9,023 nucleotides of DNA from Candidatus Aenigmatarchaeota archaeon (GTDB lineage Archaea > Aenigmatarchaeota > Aenigmatarchaeia > GW2011-AR5): the NCBI GenBank assembly GCA_016198645.1, contig JACQIE010000024.1, positions 1-9,023 on the forward strand, written 5' to 3'. The notes under the pieces are model-generated. The model was not told the origin of the DNA. It saw nothing but the letters and a program-made list of their open reading frames with translations, and searched no databases. Shown piece after piece: positions 1 to 5,572 of this stretch; position 1 is the first letter of the stretch, and every line of letters starts with the position of its first letter. Position numbers and translations under genes: made by a program.

Positions 1-551
1 CTCTTCAAGTAGTCTTCACATCCCTTCATGTAGGAATCGTAGCGCTTTTCATTGGCGGCGCACTGCGAAAAGAACTCCTTGCTGAAGTCGTTGTAAGGCT
101 TCTGCACGTCGCGGATAAGCTTCGTATGGATGTTGCTGTAGTGGAGATACAGGAAGAAACTTTTTTTATTTTTTATTTCCTCCAGAATCCTGCAGTGGCG
201 TTCAGTGAGATTATCCTTGTTTTCGTCATGGATTTCAAAGACGTCAAAACCGGCGCGCGGAAGAACGCTGTCATTGATAACGTCGGCGCGGCAAAAAAGA
301 CCGGCGTCTTTCATATATTCGGCGAGCGTCTTGAATTTCCTGTCAAACTTAAACATGTTAAAGTATGCGTTGACGCCGTTGCGGGACGGATATGTGCCGG
401 AAAACAAAGCGTGCATTGAGGCGACGGTGTAAGGCGCGGCAGTGATTACGCCGGAAAAGAACAGCGACTCTTTCGCCAGTGCGGCGAGTGAAGGCACCTT
501 GGCCACGCGGTCGCGTCGCAGCCCGTCCATGGTGATAAAAATAAGGTTCAT
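1..551 (-). CDS. Sulfatase/alkaline-phosphatase superfamily enzyme with Thr nucleophile (3' end cut by window)
   Basis: The first 183 residues of a minus-strand protein read without a stop from the ATG at 551-549 to the window edge. Seen: an N-terminal beta strand with the metal-binding Asp (LIFITMDGLRRD, D9). The sulfatase-type segment follows at residues 39-60 (APYTVAS...SGTYPSRNG), and an HYSNIH metal-ligand type motif lies near residue 136. Aligning on the family's GxYP places T42 where true sulfatases carry the Cys/Ser that becomes formylglycine. Known: Thr at this position is typical of phospho-transfer members such as phosphoethanolamine transferases, LTA synthases and nucleotide pyrophosphatases, and is also seen in many archaeal proteins labelled sulfatase. 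I therefore infer a phosphodiesterase or phosphotransferase acting on a surface glycan or lipid; no signal peptide is visible. The ATG overlaps the upstream methyltransferase stop by one base (TGATG), so translation is probably coupled. The C-terminal half, with the remaining metal ligands, is outside the window. Confidence 0.8.
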   Translation of the reverse strand, partial: MNLIFITMDGLRRDRVAKVPSLAALAKESLFFSGVITAAPYTVASMHALFSGTYPSRNGVNAYFNMFKFDRKFKTLAEYMKDAGLFCRADVINDSVLPRAGFDVFEIHDENKDNLTERHCRILEEIKNKKSFFLYLHYSNIHTKLIRDVQKPYNDFSKEFFSQCAANEKRYDSYMKGCEDYLK

Positions 552-1303
552 CACTTTTCGCCTATTACCAGTGCGGCTTTCGTGTCTATGAGGACGCGTC
601 CGGCAGAAGCGCGTAAGTTGTAATGTTTTTTAAACTCCTCCGTGCCGTTCACGTGCATGTCAATTATCTTTTGCTTTACTTCTTCTGAAAGAGTGCCGTC
701 GTTATCCAGCCAGTTCTTCAGGTCAAAGTCCTTGTCATCTATAATATTTACGCTTACCTTGGCAAAGCCTGCCTGCTTTAGCAGAGAAGCCATCTCTTCC
801 GGCAGGAACGTCGCGCGTGTTTCCTTCAGCGCGAAAATCTTTTCGAAGTCGCGCTTCAGCGAAGCGTGAGGCGGAACGCCTTCCTGCAGAATGAACCAGC
901 CGCCTTTTTTCAGCACGCGACGGCATTCGCGCGCGGCGCGAAGGCGGTCCTCTTCCATGAGTATGTTATGGAAGACGTTTCTGGCTATCACGCGGTCAAA
1001 GCGCGCGTCAGGATAAGTCATCTTCCGCACGTCGCCTTCCTTGAAAACGGTGTTCGGGTGCCCGTTATTGGCGAATGAGAGCATTTCTTTGGATATGTCA
1101 ATACCGTGGACTTCCTTCACGAATGGGGCGACGAGCGAAGCTATGACGCCCGTTCCGGTGCCGGCGTCCAGCACAGAGTGCGTGCGCCCAAAGCGCCCGT
1201 GCTCAAGCATCGCACGTTTTAACGTGGAGTTGTTCACCCATTTCAGGTTGTTATAAGTGGCAGCCCGCGCTTTCCAGACTTTCTTTTGGTCGCTTTCAAT
1301 CAT
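551..1303 (-). CDS. Class I SAM-dependent methyltransferase (UbiE/Methyltransf_11-like)
   Basis: A 250-residue protein when begun at the ATG at 1303-1301; a TTG seven codons upstream (1324) is possible. I prefer the ATG because GGGG lies six bases before it. Seen, in ATG numbering: SAM motif I VLDAGTGTG at about 44-52, the acidic ribose-binding residue in HGIDIS (about 69), GDVRKM at about 91-96 (motif III region), the RVIARNVFHN strand at about 104-113, and RRVLKKGGWFILQE (motif IV/V region) at about 128-141. These establish the Rossmann methyltransferase fold; the substrate cannot be read from sequence. The C-terminal 90 residues are variable and probably cover the active site. The gene sits between an RHH protein gene and a sulfatase-like gene on the same strand, and its stop overlaps the latter's start. 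Its start codon lies at the edge of the hairpin-repeat block 1304-1540. The context suggests modification of a lipid, sugar or small molecule. Confidence 0.88.
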   Translation of the reverse strand: MIESDQKKVWKARAATYNNLKWVNNSTLKRAMLEHGRFGRTHSVLDAGTGTGVIASLVAPFVKEVHGIDISKEMLSFANNGHPNTVFKEGDVRKMTYPDARFDRVIARNVFHNILMEEDRLRAARECRRVLKKGGWFILQEGVPPHASLKRDFEKIFALKETRATFLPEEMASLLKQAGFAKVSVNIIDDKDFDLKNWLDNDGTLSEEVKQKIIDMHVNGTEEFKKHYNLRASAGRVLIDTKAALVIGEK

Positions 1304-1540
1304 AATAATCCCCTTGCTCCGCAAGTCGATGCCATACTATTACTTACTCCTCGCTCACTTCGTTCGCAAGTCGTATCCCAATACCCCGCATTTTTCAAAT
1401 GCGTCGTGTCCCATATTATTACCCCTCGCTTCGCTGTGTCGTATCCCATATCCCCTTGTTCACTTCCGTTCACAAGTCGATGCCATATTATATTTGACTA
1501 TTCCTCCTTCGCCGCATCGTATCACATATCTATTGTCTTT
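1304..1540 (-). repeat. Hairpin-repeat block A: conserved linker alternating with different stem-loops (5-6 units)
   Basis: Between the RHH stop and the methyltransferase start, the same AT-rich linker recurs. On the plus strand it resembles TCGTATCCCATATTATTA followed by CCCC, and between copies sits a different small inverted repeat. The stem-loops seen are 1313-1325 (CTTGC/GCAAG, 3-nt loop), 1350-1370 (CTCGC/GCAAG with an inner AC/GT pair), 1388-1402 (GCATTT/AAATGC), 1428-1434 (weak, GC/GC) and 1455-1476 (CTTGT/ACAAG with an inner AC/GT pair). A degenerate sixth unit lies at about 1501-1530. Read on the minus strand, each hairpin follows CGA or CGAC, most run into a G-rich stretch, and most loops are GAA, GGA or GGAA. 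The block would lie in the mRNA between RHH and methyltransferase, and its last unit ends in the methyltransferase start codon. I do not recognise the family. Plus-strand open frames across it look like by-products of the repeat. Confidence 0.8.
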
Positions 1541-1759
1541 TTAACCGCTCAGATAACCTAGGCTTTTCAGCCGCGCCTTCACTTTCTTTTCGGCGTCGCT
1601 TTCTGACGAATCTGAAAGTATTGTGCGCATCACGAACGCAACGAACTGCGAAACGTTGGCGAAGCCCGTTTTTTCTATCTTTTGCTCAAGCGCGCGGTAA
1701 AGGTTTTCCGGCAAGGATATCGTCCGGTAAGATATTTTTCGCGTGCTTTTTACTTTCAT
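1541..1759 (-). CDS. Ribbon-helix-helix (CopG/Arc-like) DNA-binding protein
   Basis: A 72-residue protein. Seen: a basic N-terminus, then YRTISLPENLYRALEQKIEK (residues 11-30), a beta strand followed by helix 1. TGFANVSQFVAFVMRTIL (31-48) is the turn and helix 2, with the helix-capping NVSQFV typical of RHH proteins. Known: such proteins dimerise, insert the paired N-terminal strands into the DNA major groove, and usually repress their own operon. The tail (residues about 55-70) is charged and ends KARLKSLGYL, an ending also common on archaeal RHH proteins and on sulfatase-family enzymes. The ATG at 1759 is preceded by GGGG with a 7-base gap, all supplied by the last unit of repeat block B. 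Inference: it regulates the methyltransferase/sulfatase-like operon. Because no partner toxin lies beside it, a solo regulator is more likely than an antitoxin. Confidence 0.8.
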   Translation of the reverse strand: MKVKSTRKISYRTISLPENLYRALEQKIEKTGFANVSQFVAFVMRTILSDSSESDAEKKVKARLKSLGYLSG

Positions 1760-1900
1760 AATAATACCCCGCGCTTCGCGCGTCGTATACCATATTATTA
1801 CTCACTCTCGCTCATTTCATTCGCAAGCCGCATCCATACCCCGCAATGCTGTATGGCGCACCGCTGTGCGTCGGATAGCATCGCGTCGTATCCCATATTA
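1760..1900 (-). repeat. Hairpin-repeat block B upstream of the RHH gene (3 units)
   Basis: The linker is the same as in block A. Its stem-loops are 1771-1781 (GCGC/GCGC, 3-nt loop), 1807-1827 (CTCGC/GCAAG with inner AT/AT), and a long one at 1843-1884. The long stem-loop has an outer stem GCAATGCT with AGCATCGC, an inner stem CGCAC/GTGCG, a 4-nt loop, and mostly paired bases between the two stems. The unit at 1807-1827 matches the one at 1350-1370 except for the inner pair, which changed from AC/GT to AT/AT and so preserves pairing. On the minus strand the block ends GGGGTATTATTATG, whose ATG is the RHH start codon. If the operon promoter lies further upstream, near 1901-1941, this block forms a structured 5' leader. 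Confidence 0.8.
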
Positions 1901-1909
1901 TCTTTATCC

Positions 1910-1928
1910 AATAGATAATAATAGATAA
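1910..1928. promoter_or_regulatory. Tandem AATAGATAA direct repeats, candidate operator/promoter of the RHH operon
   Basis: AATAGATAA occurs at 1910-1918 and again at 1920-1928, a 10-bp period that puts both copies on one face of the helix. The pair is flanked by the inverted repeat TTTATCC (1903-1909) and GGATAAA (1935-1941). Known: RHH repressors often bind short tandem sites about one helical turn apart. It is inferred that this is where the RHH protein acts and where minus-strand transcription begins; no well-spaced canonical TATA box decides it. Confidence 0.35.
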
Positions 1929-1941
1929 CAATAAGGATAAA

Positions 1942-2048
1942 AAGGCGGTTTTGCGCGCGAACTGTAAAATTAGCGTCTGGTATAACGCATGCGACTATCC
2001 GAAGTTTTCGGAGCGAAGCGTAGGGAGAGCGCAGCGTTGCCCAATAAG
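1942..2048. other. Non-coding gap with a small hairpin and a short direct repeat
   Basis: Lying downstream of the VOC gene, this stretch holds a perfect 5-bp hairpin (CCGAA, loop GTT, TTCGG, 1999-2011) and a 10-base near-repeat (GAGCGAAGCG at 2011-2020, GAGCGCAGCG at 2027-2036). No U-tract follows the hairpin on the minus strand, so it does not look like a terminator. I see no gene here. Confidence 0.4.
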
Positions 2049-2471
2049 TTATTCCTCAATCTTCCACTGGGGATTCCATGCAATTTCCCATAGATGTCCA
2101 TTTGGGTCCTGAAAGTAACCGGCATAACCGCCCCAAAATGTATCTTGAGCGGGTTTGGTTATATTGGCACCAGCTTCTTTTGCCCGCTTCATTACTTTGT
2201 CTACCTCTTGTTTGCTATTCACAAGATGGCCTATTGCAAATTCGGTTGCACTTGCCGAAGCAAGCGATATTTTGGCGTCCCAAGCGATTTCTTTTCTGGG
2301 GTAGAGAGCAAGCTTTAAGCCATTTTGCAAATTAAAGAAAACAACAGCACCATGTTCAAACTCTGTCCCGACGATGCCGTCGGTTTGCAAACCCAACCCG
2401 TCTCTATAAAATTTCAATGATTGTTCTAAATCATCCACTCCAATTGTTAGAACGTTAATTCGTTGCTTCAT
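2049..2471 (-). CDS. VOC-superfamily (glyoxalase/bleomycin-resistance-like) protein
   Basis: A 140-residue, single-domain protein of the usual VOC length. Seen: the N-terminal module INVLTIGVDDLEQSLKFYRD (residues 4-23) with GLGL, then EHGAVVFFNLQNGLKLALYP. The second beta-alpha-beta-beta-beta module ends with WGGYAGYFQDPNGHLWEIAW (about 112-132), the hallmark of this family. E128 (HLWEIAW) is positioned as a usual metal ligand. Known: members are metal-dependent lyases, dioxygenases or drug-binding proteins; small stand-alone ones of this type are mostly uncharacterised. The gene is visibly more AT-rich than its neighbours, which suggests acquisition, possibly from bacteria. A TATA-like box lies about 25 nt before the ATG and there is no G-rich ribosome binding site, so a leaderless mRNA is likely. 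It is separated from the RHH gene by 289 bp and is probably an independent unit. Confidence 0.88.
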   Translation of the reverse strand: MKQRINVLTIGVDDLEQSLKFYRDGLGLQTDGIVGTEFEHGAVVFFNLQNGLKLALYPRKEIAWDAKISLASASATEFAIGHLVNSKQEVDKVMKRAKEAGANITKPAQDTFWGGYAGYFQDPNGHLWEIAWNPQWKIEE

Positions 2472-2490
2472 ATGTCTTGCTTAATGATGC

Positions 2491-2500
2491 AATATATAAA
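2491..2500 (-). promoter_or_regulatory. TATA-like box for the VOC gene (leaderless)
   Basis: On the minus strand TTTATATATT lies with its centre about 25 nt upstream of the ATG at 2471. This is the archaeal TATA-to-start distance, so transcription would begin at or next to the start codon. Confidence 0.6.
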
Positions 2501-2570
2501 TCTTTGTGAAGTAACATTGTACTTGAGGAAAATTCCCCTACAATAATCTAAGAAAAATTAAAATTTGATT

Positions 2571-2584
2571 GCATATATATATGC
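2571..2584. repeat. Perfect AT palindrome GCATATATATATGC
   Basis: A perfect 14-bp palindrome in an AT-rich stretch. It could act as a TATA element for a transcript starting near 2605-2610, just ahead of the hairpin at 2621, or as a protein-binding site. No coding gene follows it at leaderless distance. Confidence 0.4.
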
Positions 2585-2606
2585 GATTAAGAGAAGTTTT
2601 TACAAC

Positions 2607-2790
2607 CCGCGCCACGAAAGCCACCTGCTTCAGCGGGTGGATGAGACAAGGAGCGGGCTACTAACGTACTGACTGAACGGTAAACAAGTAAAAGCCGAAG
2701 ATAACCCGCCCGTCAAAAAATCGAACAATGCATGAGAGTCCTTTCCTTCGCTTTACTAACGCCCGCCACTTTAGTGGCGGGTAGTTTACA
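2607..2790 (+). mobile_element. Relic of an IS200/IS605 (TnpB/IS1341-type) element: two end-type hairpins
   Basis: Two strong GC-rich hairpins stand in an otherwise non-coding gap. The first is at 2621-2640 (CCACCTGC, loop TTCA, GCGGGTGG, then ATGAGAC). The second is at 2762-2781 (CCCGCCAC, loop TTTA, GTGGCGGG, then TAGTTTAC). Known: IS200/IS605 ends carry such foldback hairpins, and archaeal tnpB genes often end within the right-end hairpin so that the stop is the TAG just after it. Here one frame is open from 2692 to 2781 and stops at that TAG (2782-2784), giving 30 residues ending ARHFSGG, which looks like a tnpB C-terminal tail. Two in-frame stops (2674, 2689) precede it. No transposase remains, so this is a decayed 3' end or a small non-autonomous derivative. 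Confidence 0.5.
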
Positions 2791-2882
2791 CCCGTACCCC
2801 GAAAACCGTTGCCACGAGCAACTGTGCGACAGTTTCTCTGTCTATCACCATCATGCAGTTCACAATGCGCTAATAAACACTC

Positions 2883-2890
2883 TTTAATAT
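2883..2890 (+). promoter_or_regulatory. TATA-like box for the glycosyltransferase/carbamoyltransferase operon
   Basis: TTTAATAT is centred 25 nt before the ATG at 2912, and no Shine-Dalgarno sequence lies between (GAAAATGTTGTTCTG). This fits a leaderless transcript and supports the chosen start. Confidence 0.55.
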
Positions 2891-2911
2891 GTTAGCGAAA
2901 ATGTTGTTCTG

Positions 2912-4036
2912 ATGCAAATAAAATACGTCCATTCGGTGTGCTCGGAGATACCGCGGGGCGGAGTCGGTGGCATAGCTTACCATGCCATAGGCGAGATGAA
3001 CAAACGCGGCTTTCTCCGCAAGGCATACATAATGAACTGGAACAAAGGCGGGGATGTGGGCAAGCTCACGCGCTTCTTTTTTCCGCCGAAGCCGCCGCAT
3101 TTTCCCGTGGATGCTTACTATGCGGTAAGAAACGCACTTTTTGATTCTTTCGTCGCGGCGACAATACCGCGGGACGCGGACATTTTTCACGGCTGGATAG
3201 GGCACGGGATGAAGTCGTTCGCCAAGGCGAGAACGTTGGGAATAAAAACGGTGACGCACGGCGCATCGCTACATCCGGTTGAACAGAACAAAATACTCAT
3301 GGACGAGTTCGCCCGTTATAAAATCAACGACGCGCCGCTTTCGGCGAAAACCGTGGACGGCTACGTAAAGGAACTAAAGAACGTCCAATACATCGCCGCG
3401 TCGTGCGACGTTTCGGCGGAGAGCTTCGTTCGTCAGGGATGGGACGAGTCTCACGTCTTTGAAACGCCGTTCGGCGTGGACACAACGCGTTACACTCCGG
3501 GCACGAAGAGTGACGACGTTTTCCGAGCCATATTCATCGGCACCGTCGGTCTGCGCAAGGGGCCGCAGTATCTGCTGCCGGCGTGGTCTTCGTGGAAGGA
3601 TAAAGGCGACAGCGAGTTGGTGATGCTGGGCCCGCTTGAAGGCACGGTTCAGCCTATAATGAAGCCGTTTGCTAATGAAAAGGGCGTGACGTGGGTGAAG
3701 TGGAGTGACGACTTGAAGGGAATGTGCAACGAAGCGTCAGTCTTCGTGCTCCCTGCTCTGGAAGAGGGCGGGACGACGCTGGCGCAGCTCACGGCGATGG
3801 CGTGCGGGCTGCCGTGTATTGTGACGCACGCGACGTATTTTCCCGTTCGTGACGGCAAGGAAGGCATAATAATCAACGAGCGGAACGTGAAGCAGATAAA
3901 AGACGCGCTAAAATATTTCAAGGACAATCCTTCGGAGACGAGGAGGATGGGCAGGAACGCACGGAAACGGGCGGAAAAATATACGTGGGATAATTACGGG
4001 CGAAGTCTGGAAAAAATGTTCAAGGCGATAATGTGA
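2912..4036 (+). CDS. Glycosyltransferase, GT4-like (GT-B fold)
   Basis: A 374-residue protein, the usual size for GT4. Seen: a Gly-rich N-terminal loop PRGGVGGIAYH (residues 14-24); the C-terminal donor domain starting with AIFIGTVGLRKGPQYLLPAW (206-225), where R215-K216 match the phosphate-binding pair; and PALEEGG...MACGLPCIVT (281-305). Known: GT4 enzymes are retaining transferases that use a nucleotide sugar in the cytosol. The usual E-x7-E signature is imperfect: E284/E285 are present, but the second Glu before AMACG is replaced (AQLTAMACG), with one residue inserted. Its TGA overlaps the GTG of the carbamoyltransferase by 4 bases, so the two are co-translated and probably act on the same glycan. 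The ATG was chosen from the TATA spacing. The donor and acceptor sugars cannot be told from sequence. Confidence 0.9.
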   Translation: MQIKYVHSVCSEIPRGGVGGIAYHAIGEMNKRGFLRKAYIMNWNKGGDVGKLTRFFFPPKPPHFPVDAYYAVRNALFDSFVAATIPRDADIFHGWIGHGMKSFAKARTLGIKTVTHGASLHPVEQNKILMDEFARYKINDAPLSAKTVDGYVKELKNVQYIAASCDVSAESFVRQGWDESHVFETPFGVDTTRYTPGTKSDDVFRAIFIGTVGLRKGPQYLLPAWSSWKDKGDSELVMLGPLEGTVQPIMKPFANEKGVTWVKWSDDLKGMCNEASVFVLPALEEGGTTLAQLTAMACGLPCIVTHATYFPVRDGKEGIIINERNVKQIKDALKYFKDNPSETRRMGRNARKRAEKYTWDNYGRSLEKMFKAIM

Positions 4037-5538
4037 CCATTACACTCGGCGTAAGCATGCATCATGATAGCAGCGCTGCGCTGGTGGAAGACGGCAAAGT
4101 GATAGATGGGGCGGCGGAAGAGCGGTTCACGCGGATAAAGCACGACGGCGCAGTGCCGATGAACGCGATAAAATGGATACTCACTAAAAACGGATTAAAT
4201 GAGGAAGACGTGACAGTGACGTTGTCCGAAAACCGCCCGAATCCGCTAAAGAATATAGGCAATTTTTACGGCACTGTTTACAGGTATCCGCTTTATATCG
4301 GGGAAACTGTGCTGAAAAGGAACGTCGCTCCTTACTTAAAAAAATTCAAGGACGTCGTTTTCGTGCCGCACGAGATGGGCCATGCGCGAAGCGCTTTCGG
4401 TTCTTCCTCTTTCAACAAAGCCGCCATCGTCGTGATGGATGGCGCCGGGACTGACAGTGGCAGGGCGCTGTCCGGCGGAATATTTATTGGCGACGGGAAG
4501 GAGATAAAACCGCTGGAATATCTGGATATCAGGCGAAGCCTCGGATTCTTTTACGGCGGGCTGACGGTTGCTTTGGGATTTGAGTTCAACGACGGCGAAT
4601 GGAAGACCATGGGGCTGGCGCCTTACGGCAATAAGTTTATTGATGAACTAAACGAGCTTTGGAGAAAAGAGCGGTGGGATACTTATTACGGTTCGATGGC
4701 TAAGCTCAAGGCGCTGGCAGAAAAATACAGGAAAGAAGACCTGGCATATACGGCGCAGAAGATTCTGGAAGATGAAACGTTGCGCGTCGCGGAAAGGGCG
4801 TCCGAGCTGTGCGGAACGAAAAACTTATGCTTTGCCGGCGGCGTGGCGCTGAATGTGAAAGCGACGATGCTATTGCGCGAGCGCGGTTACAACGTTTTCG
4901 CTTACCCAAATCCGGGCGACAGCGGGCTTGCCGTCGGGACGGCTATGGAACACCAAAAGGAGCGCGGCGAAATAGGCACGATATACTACGGGCCGGAATA
5001 CGAATACAGCGGCGGCGAAAAAGTGGATGCGCCGCAGACAGCAGCAGAGCTTTTGGAAAAAGGCAAAGCCATCGGATGGTTTCAGGGAAGGATGGAATGG
5101 GGGCCAAGAGCGCTGGGGAATCGCAGTATCCTAGCCGATCCGGGCAAGGAAGAGATGAAGGACATCGTGAATCGCAAAGTGAAGTACCGAGAATGGTGGC
5201 GCCCTTTTGCGCCGTCCATGCTTGAGGATAAAGCGCATTTCTATCTGGAGAACGCAGACAAAGCGCCATATATGATTATCGGCTATCGCGCGAAGAGGAT
5301 TGAAGAGATACCCGCAGTCGTCCACGTAGACGGCACGACGCGCCCGCAGACCGTGAGCCGCCAGCAGAACGAACGCTACTACGATTTAATGAAGAGCTTT
5401 AGGATTCCCGTAGTGATGAACACGTCTTTCAACTTGGCCGGCGAGCCCATTGTTTGCACGCCCGAGGACGCGATAAAGACGTTTGAACGGTCGGGACTGG
5501 ACGCGCTGATTATCAACGACAGACTGCTGATGAAATAG
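4033..5538 (+). CDS. O-carbamoyltransferase, NodU/CmcH (TobZ-like) family
   Basis: A 501-residue protein starting at GTG (4033), inside the preceding stop codon (GTGA). AAGGCGAT, just upstream, is a plausible weak ribosome binding site. Seen: the N-terminal ASKHA-type domain with HHDSSAAL (10-17) and EERFTRIKHD (29-38); HEMGH (113-117) and D136, the expected metal ligands; and CFAGGVALNVKA (266-277). The C-terminal domain has GRMEWGPRALGNRSILADP (352-370), WRPFAPSML (389-397), HVDGTTRPQT (431-440) and MNTSFNLAGEPIVCTPEDA (462-480). All family blocks are present, so an active enzyme is likely. Known: the family makes a carbamoyl-adenylate from carbamoyl phosphate and ATP, then transfers the carbamoyl to a hydroxyl of a sugar or antibiotic. 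Coupling to a glycosyltransferase suggests carbamoylation of a surface sugar; this is inferred. Confidence 0.93.
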   Translation: MTITLGVSMHHDSSAALVEDGKVIDGAAEERFTRIKHDGAVPMNAIKWILTKNGLNEEDVTVTLSENRPNPLKNIGNFYGTVYRYPLYIGETVLKRNVAPYLKKFKDVVFVPHEMGHARSAFGSSSFNKAAIVVMDGAGTDSGRALSGGIFIGDGKEIKPLEYLDIRRSLGFFYGGLTVALGFEFNDGEWKTMGLAPYGNKFIDELNELWRKERWDTYYGSMAKLKALAEKYRKEDLAYTAQKILEDETLRVAERASELCGTKNLCFAGGVALNVKATMLLRERGYNVFAYPNPGDSGLAVGTAMEHQKERGEIGTIYYGPEYEYSGGEKVDAPQTAAELLEKGKAIGWFQGRMEWGPRALGNRSILADPGKEEMKDIVNRKVKYREWWRPFAPSMLEDKAHFYLENADKAPYMIIGYRAKRIEEIPAVVHVDGTTRPQTVSRQQNERYYDLMKSFRIPVVMNTSFNLAGEPIVCTPEDAIKTFERSGLDALIINDRLLMK

Positions 5539-5540
5539 AT

Positions 5541-5558
5541 AAGTTTAAATGTAAACTT
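5541..5558 (+). promoter_or_regulatory. Palindromic operator overlapping the vapBC TATA box
   Basis: AAGTTTA-AATG-TAAACTT is a perfect 7-bp inverted repeat with a 4-nt spacer. The TTTAAAT inside it (5544-5550) is centred about 25 nt before the vapB ATG at 5573, a leaderless-promoter distance. Known: VapB-VapC complexes repress their own promoter by binding such palindromes. A complex bound here would cover the TATA box. Confidence 0.6.
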
Positions 5559-5572
5559 AAACATATATTGGC

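Larger units (their letters stand above)
2472..2911. other. Intergenic region between divergent VOC and glycosyltransferase genes
   Basis: This 440-bp gap contains, in order, the VOC TATA box (2491-2500), an AT-rich stretch with the palindrome at 2571-2584, the IS200/IS605-like hairpins (2607-2790), a featureless stretch (2791-2880), and the TATA-like box of the glycosyltransferase (2883-2890). A short open frame from an ATG at 2732 (about 50 codons) runs through the second hairpin and has no coding signature. I see no tRNA or rRNA. Confidence 0.6.

Noticed and set aside
126..432. Plus-strand open frames of 75-97 codons near the left edge
   Set aside because: They are antisense to the sulfatase-like gene, whose conserved motifs are visible in the minus-strand frame.
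1257..1561. Plus-strand open frames of 91-95 codons across repeat block A, with Tyr/Pro/Ser-rich predicted peptides
   Set aside because: They run antisense into the methyltransferase start and owe their openness to the repeated linker. No domain, no ribosome binding site, and repetitive peptide composition follow from the repeats.
1304..1900. CRISPR array
   Set aside because: Linkers are degenerate, the intervening sequences are palindromic rather than unique spacers, unit lengths vary widely, and no cas gene is nearby.
1682..1928. Plus-strand open frames of 61-78 codons across repeat block B
   Set aside because: They are antisense to the RHH gene, which has a clear fold, and their peptide is a by-product of the same repeated linker.
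1999..2011. Intrinsic terminator for the VOC gene
   Set aside because: The hairpin has only 5 bp and no U-tract follows on the minus strand.
2732..2887. Short open frame of about 50 codons on the plus strand
   Set aside because: It passes through a strong IS-type hairpin, has no ribosome binding site or TATA box at proper distance, and shows no recognisable domain.
2870..3266. Minus-strand open frames of 66-129 codons over the 5' part of the glycosyltransferase
   Set aside because: They are antisense to a gene with clear GT4 motifs and have no features of their own.
4809..5325. Alternative frames (64-138 codons) within the carbamoyltransferase
   Set aside because: All conserved NodU/CmcH motifs are in the main frame. 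The Arg- and Ala-rich peptides of the other frames are typical of shadows.
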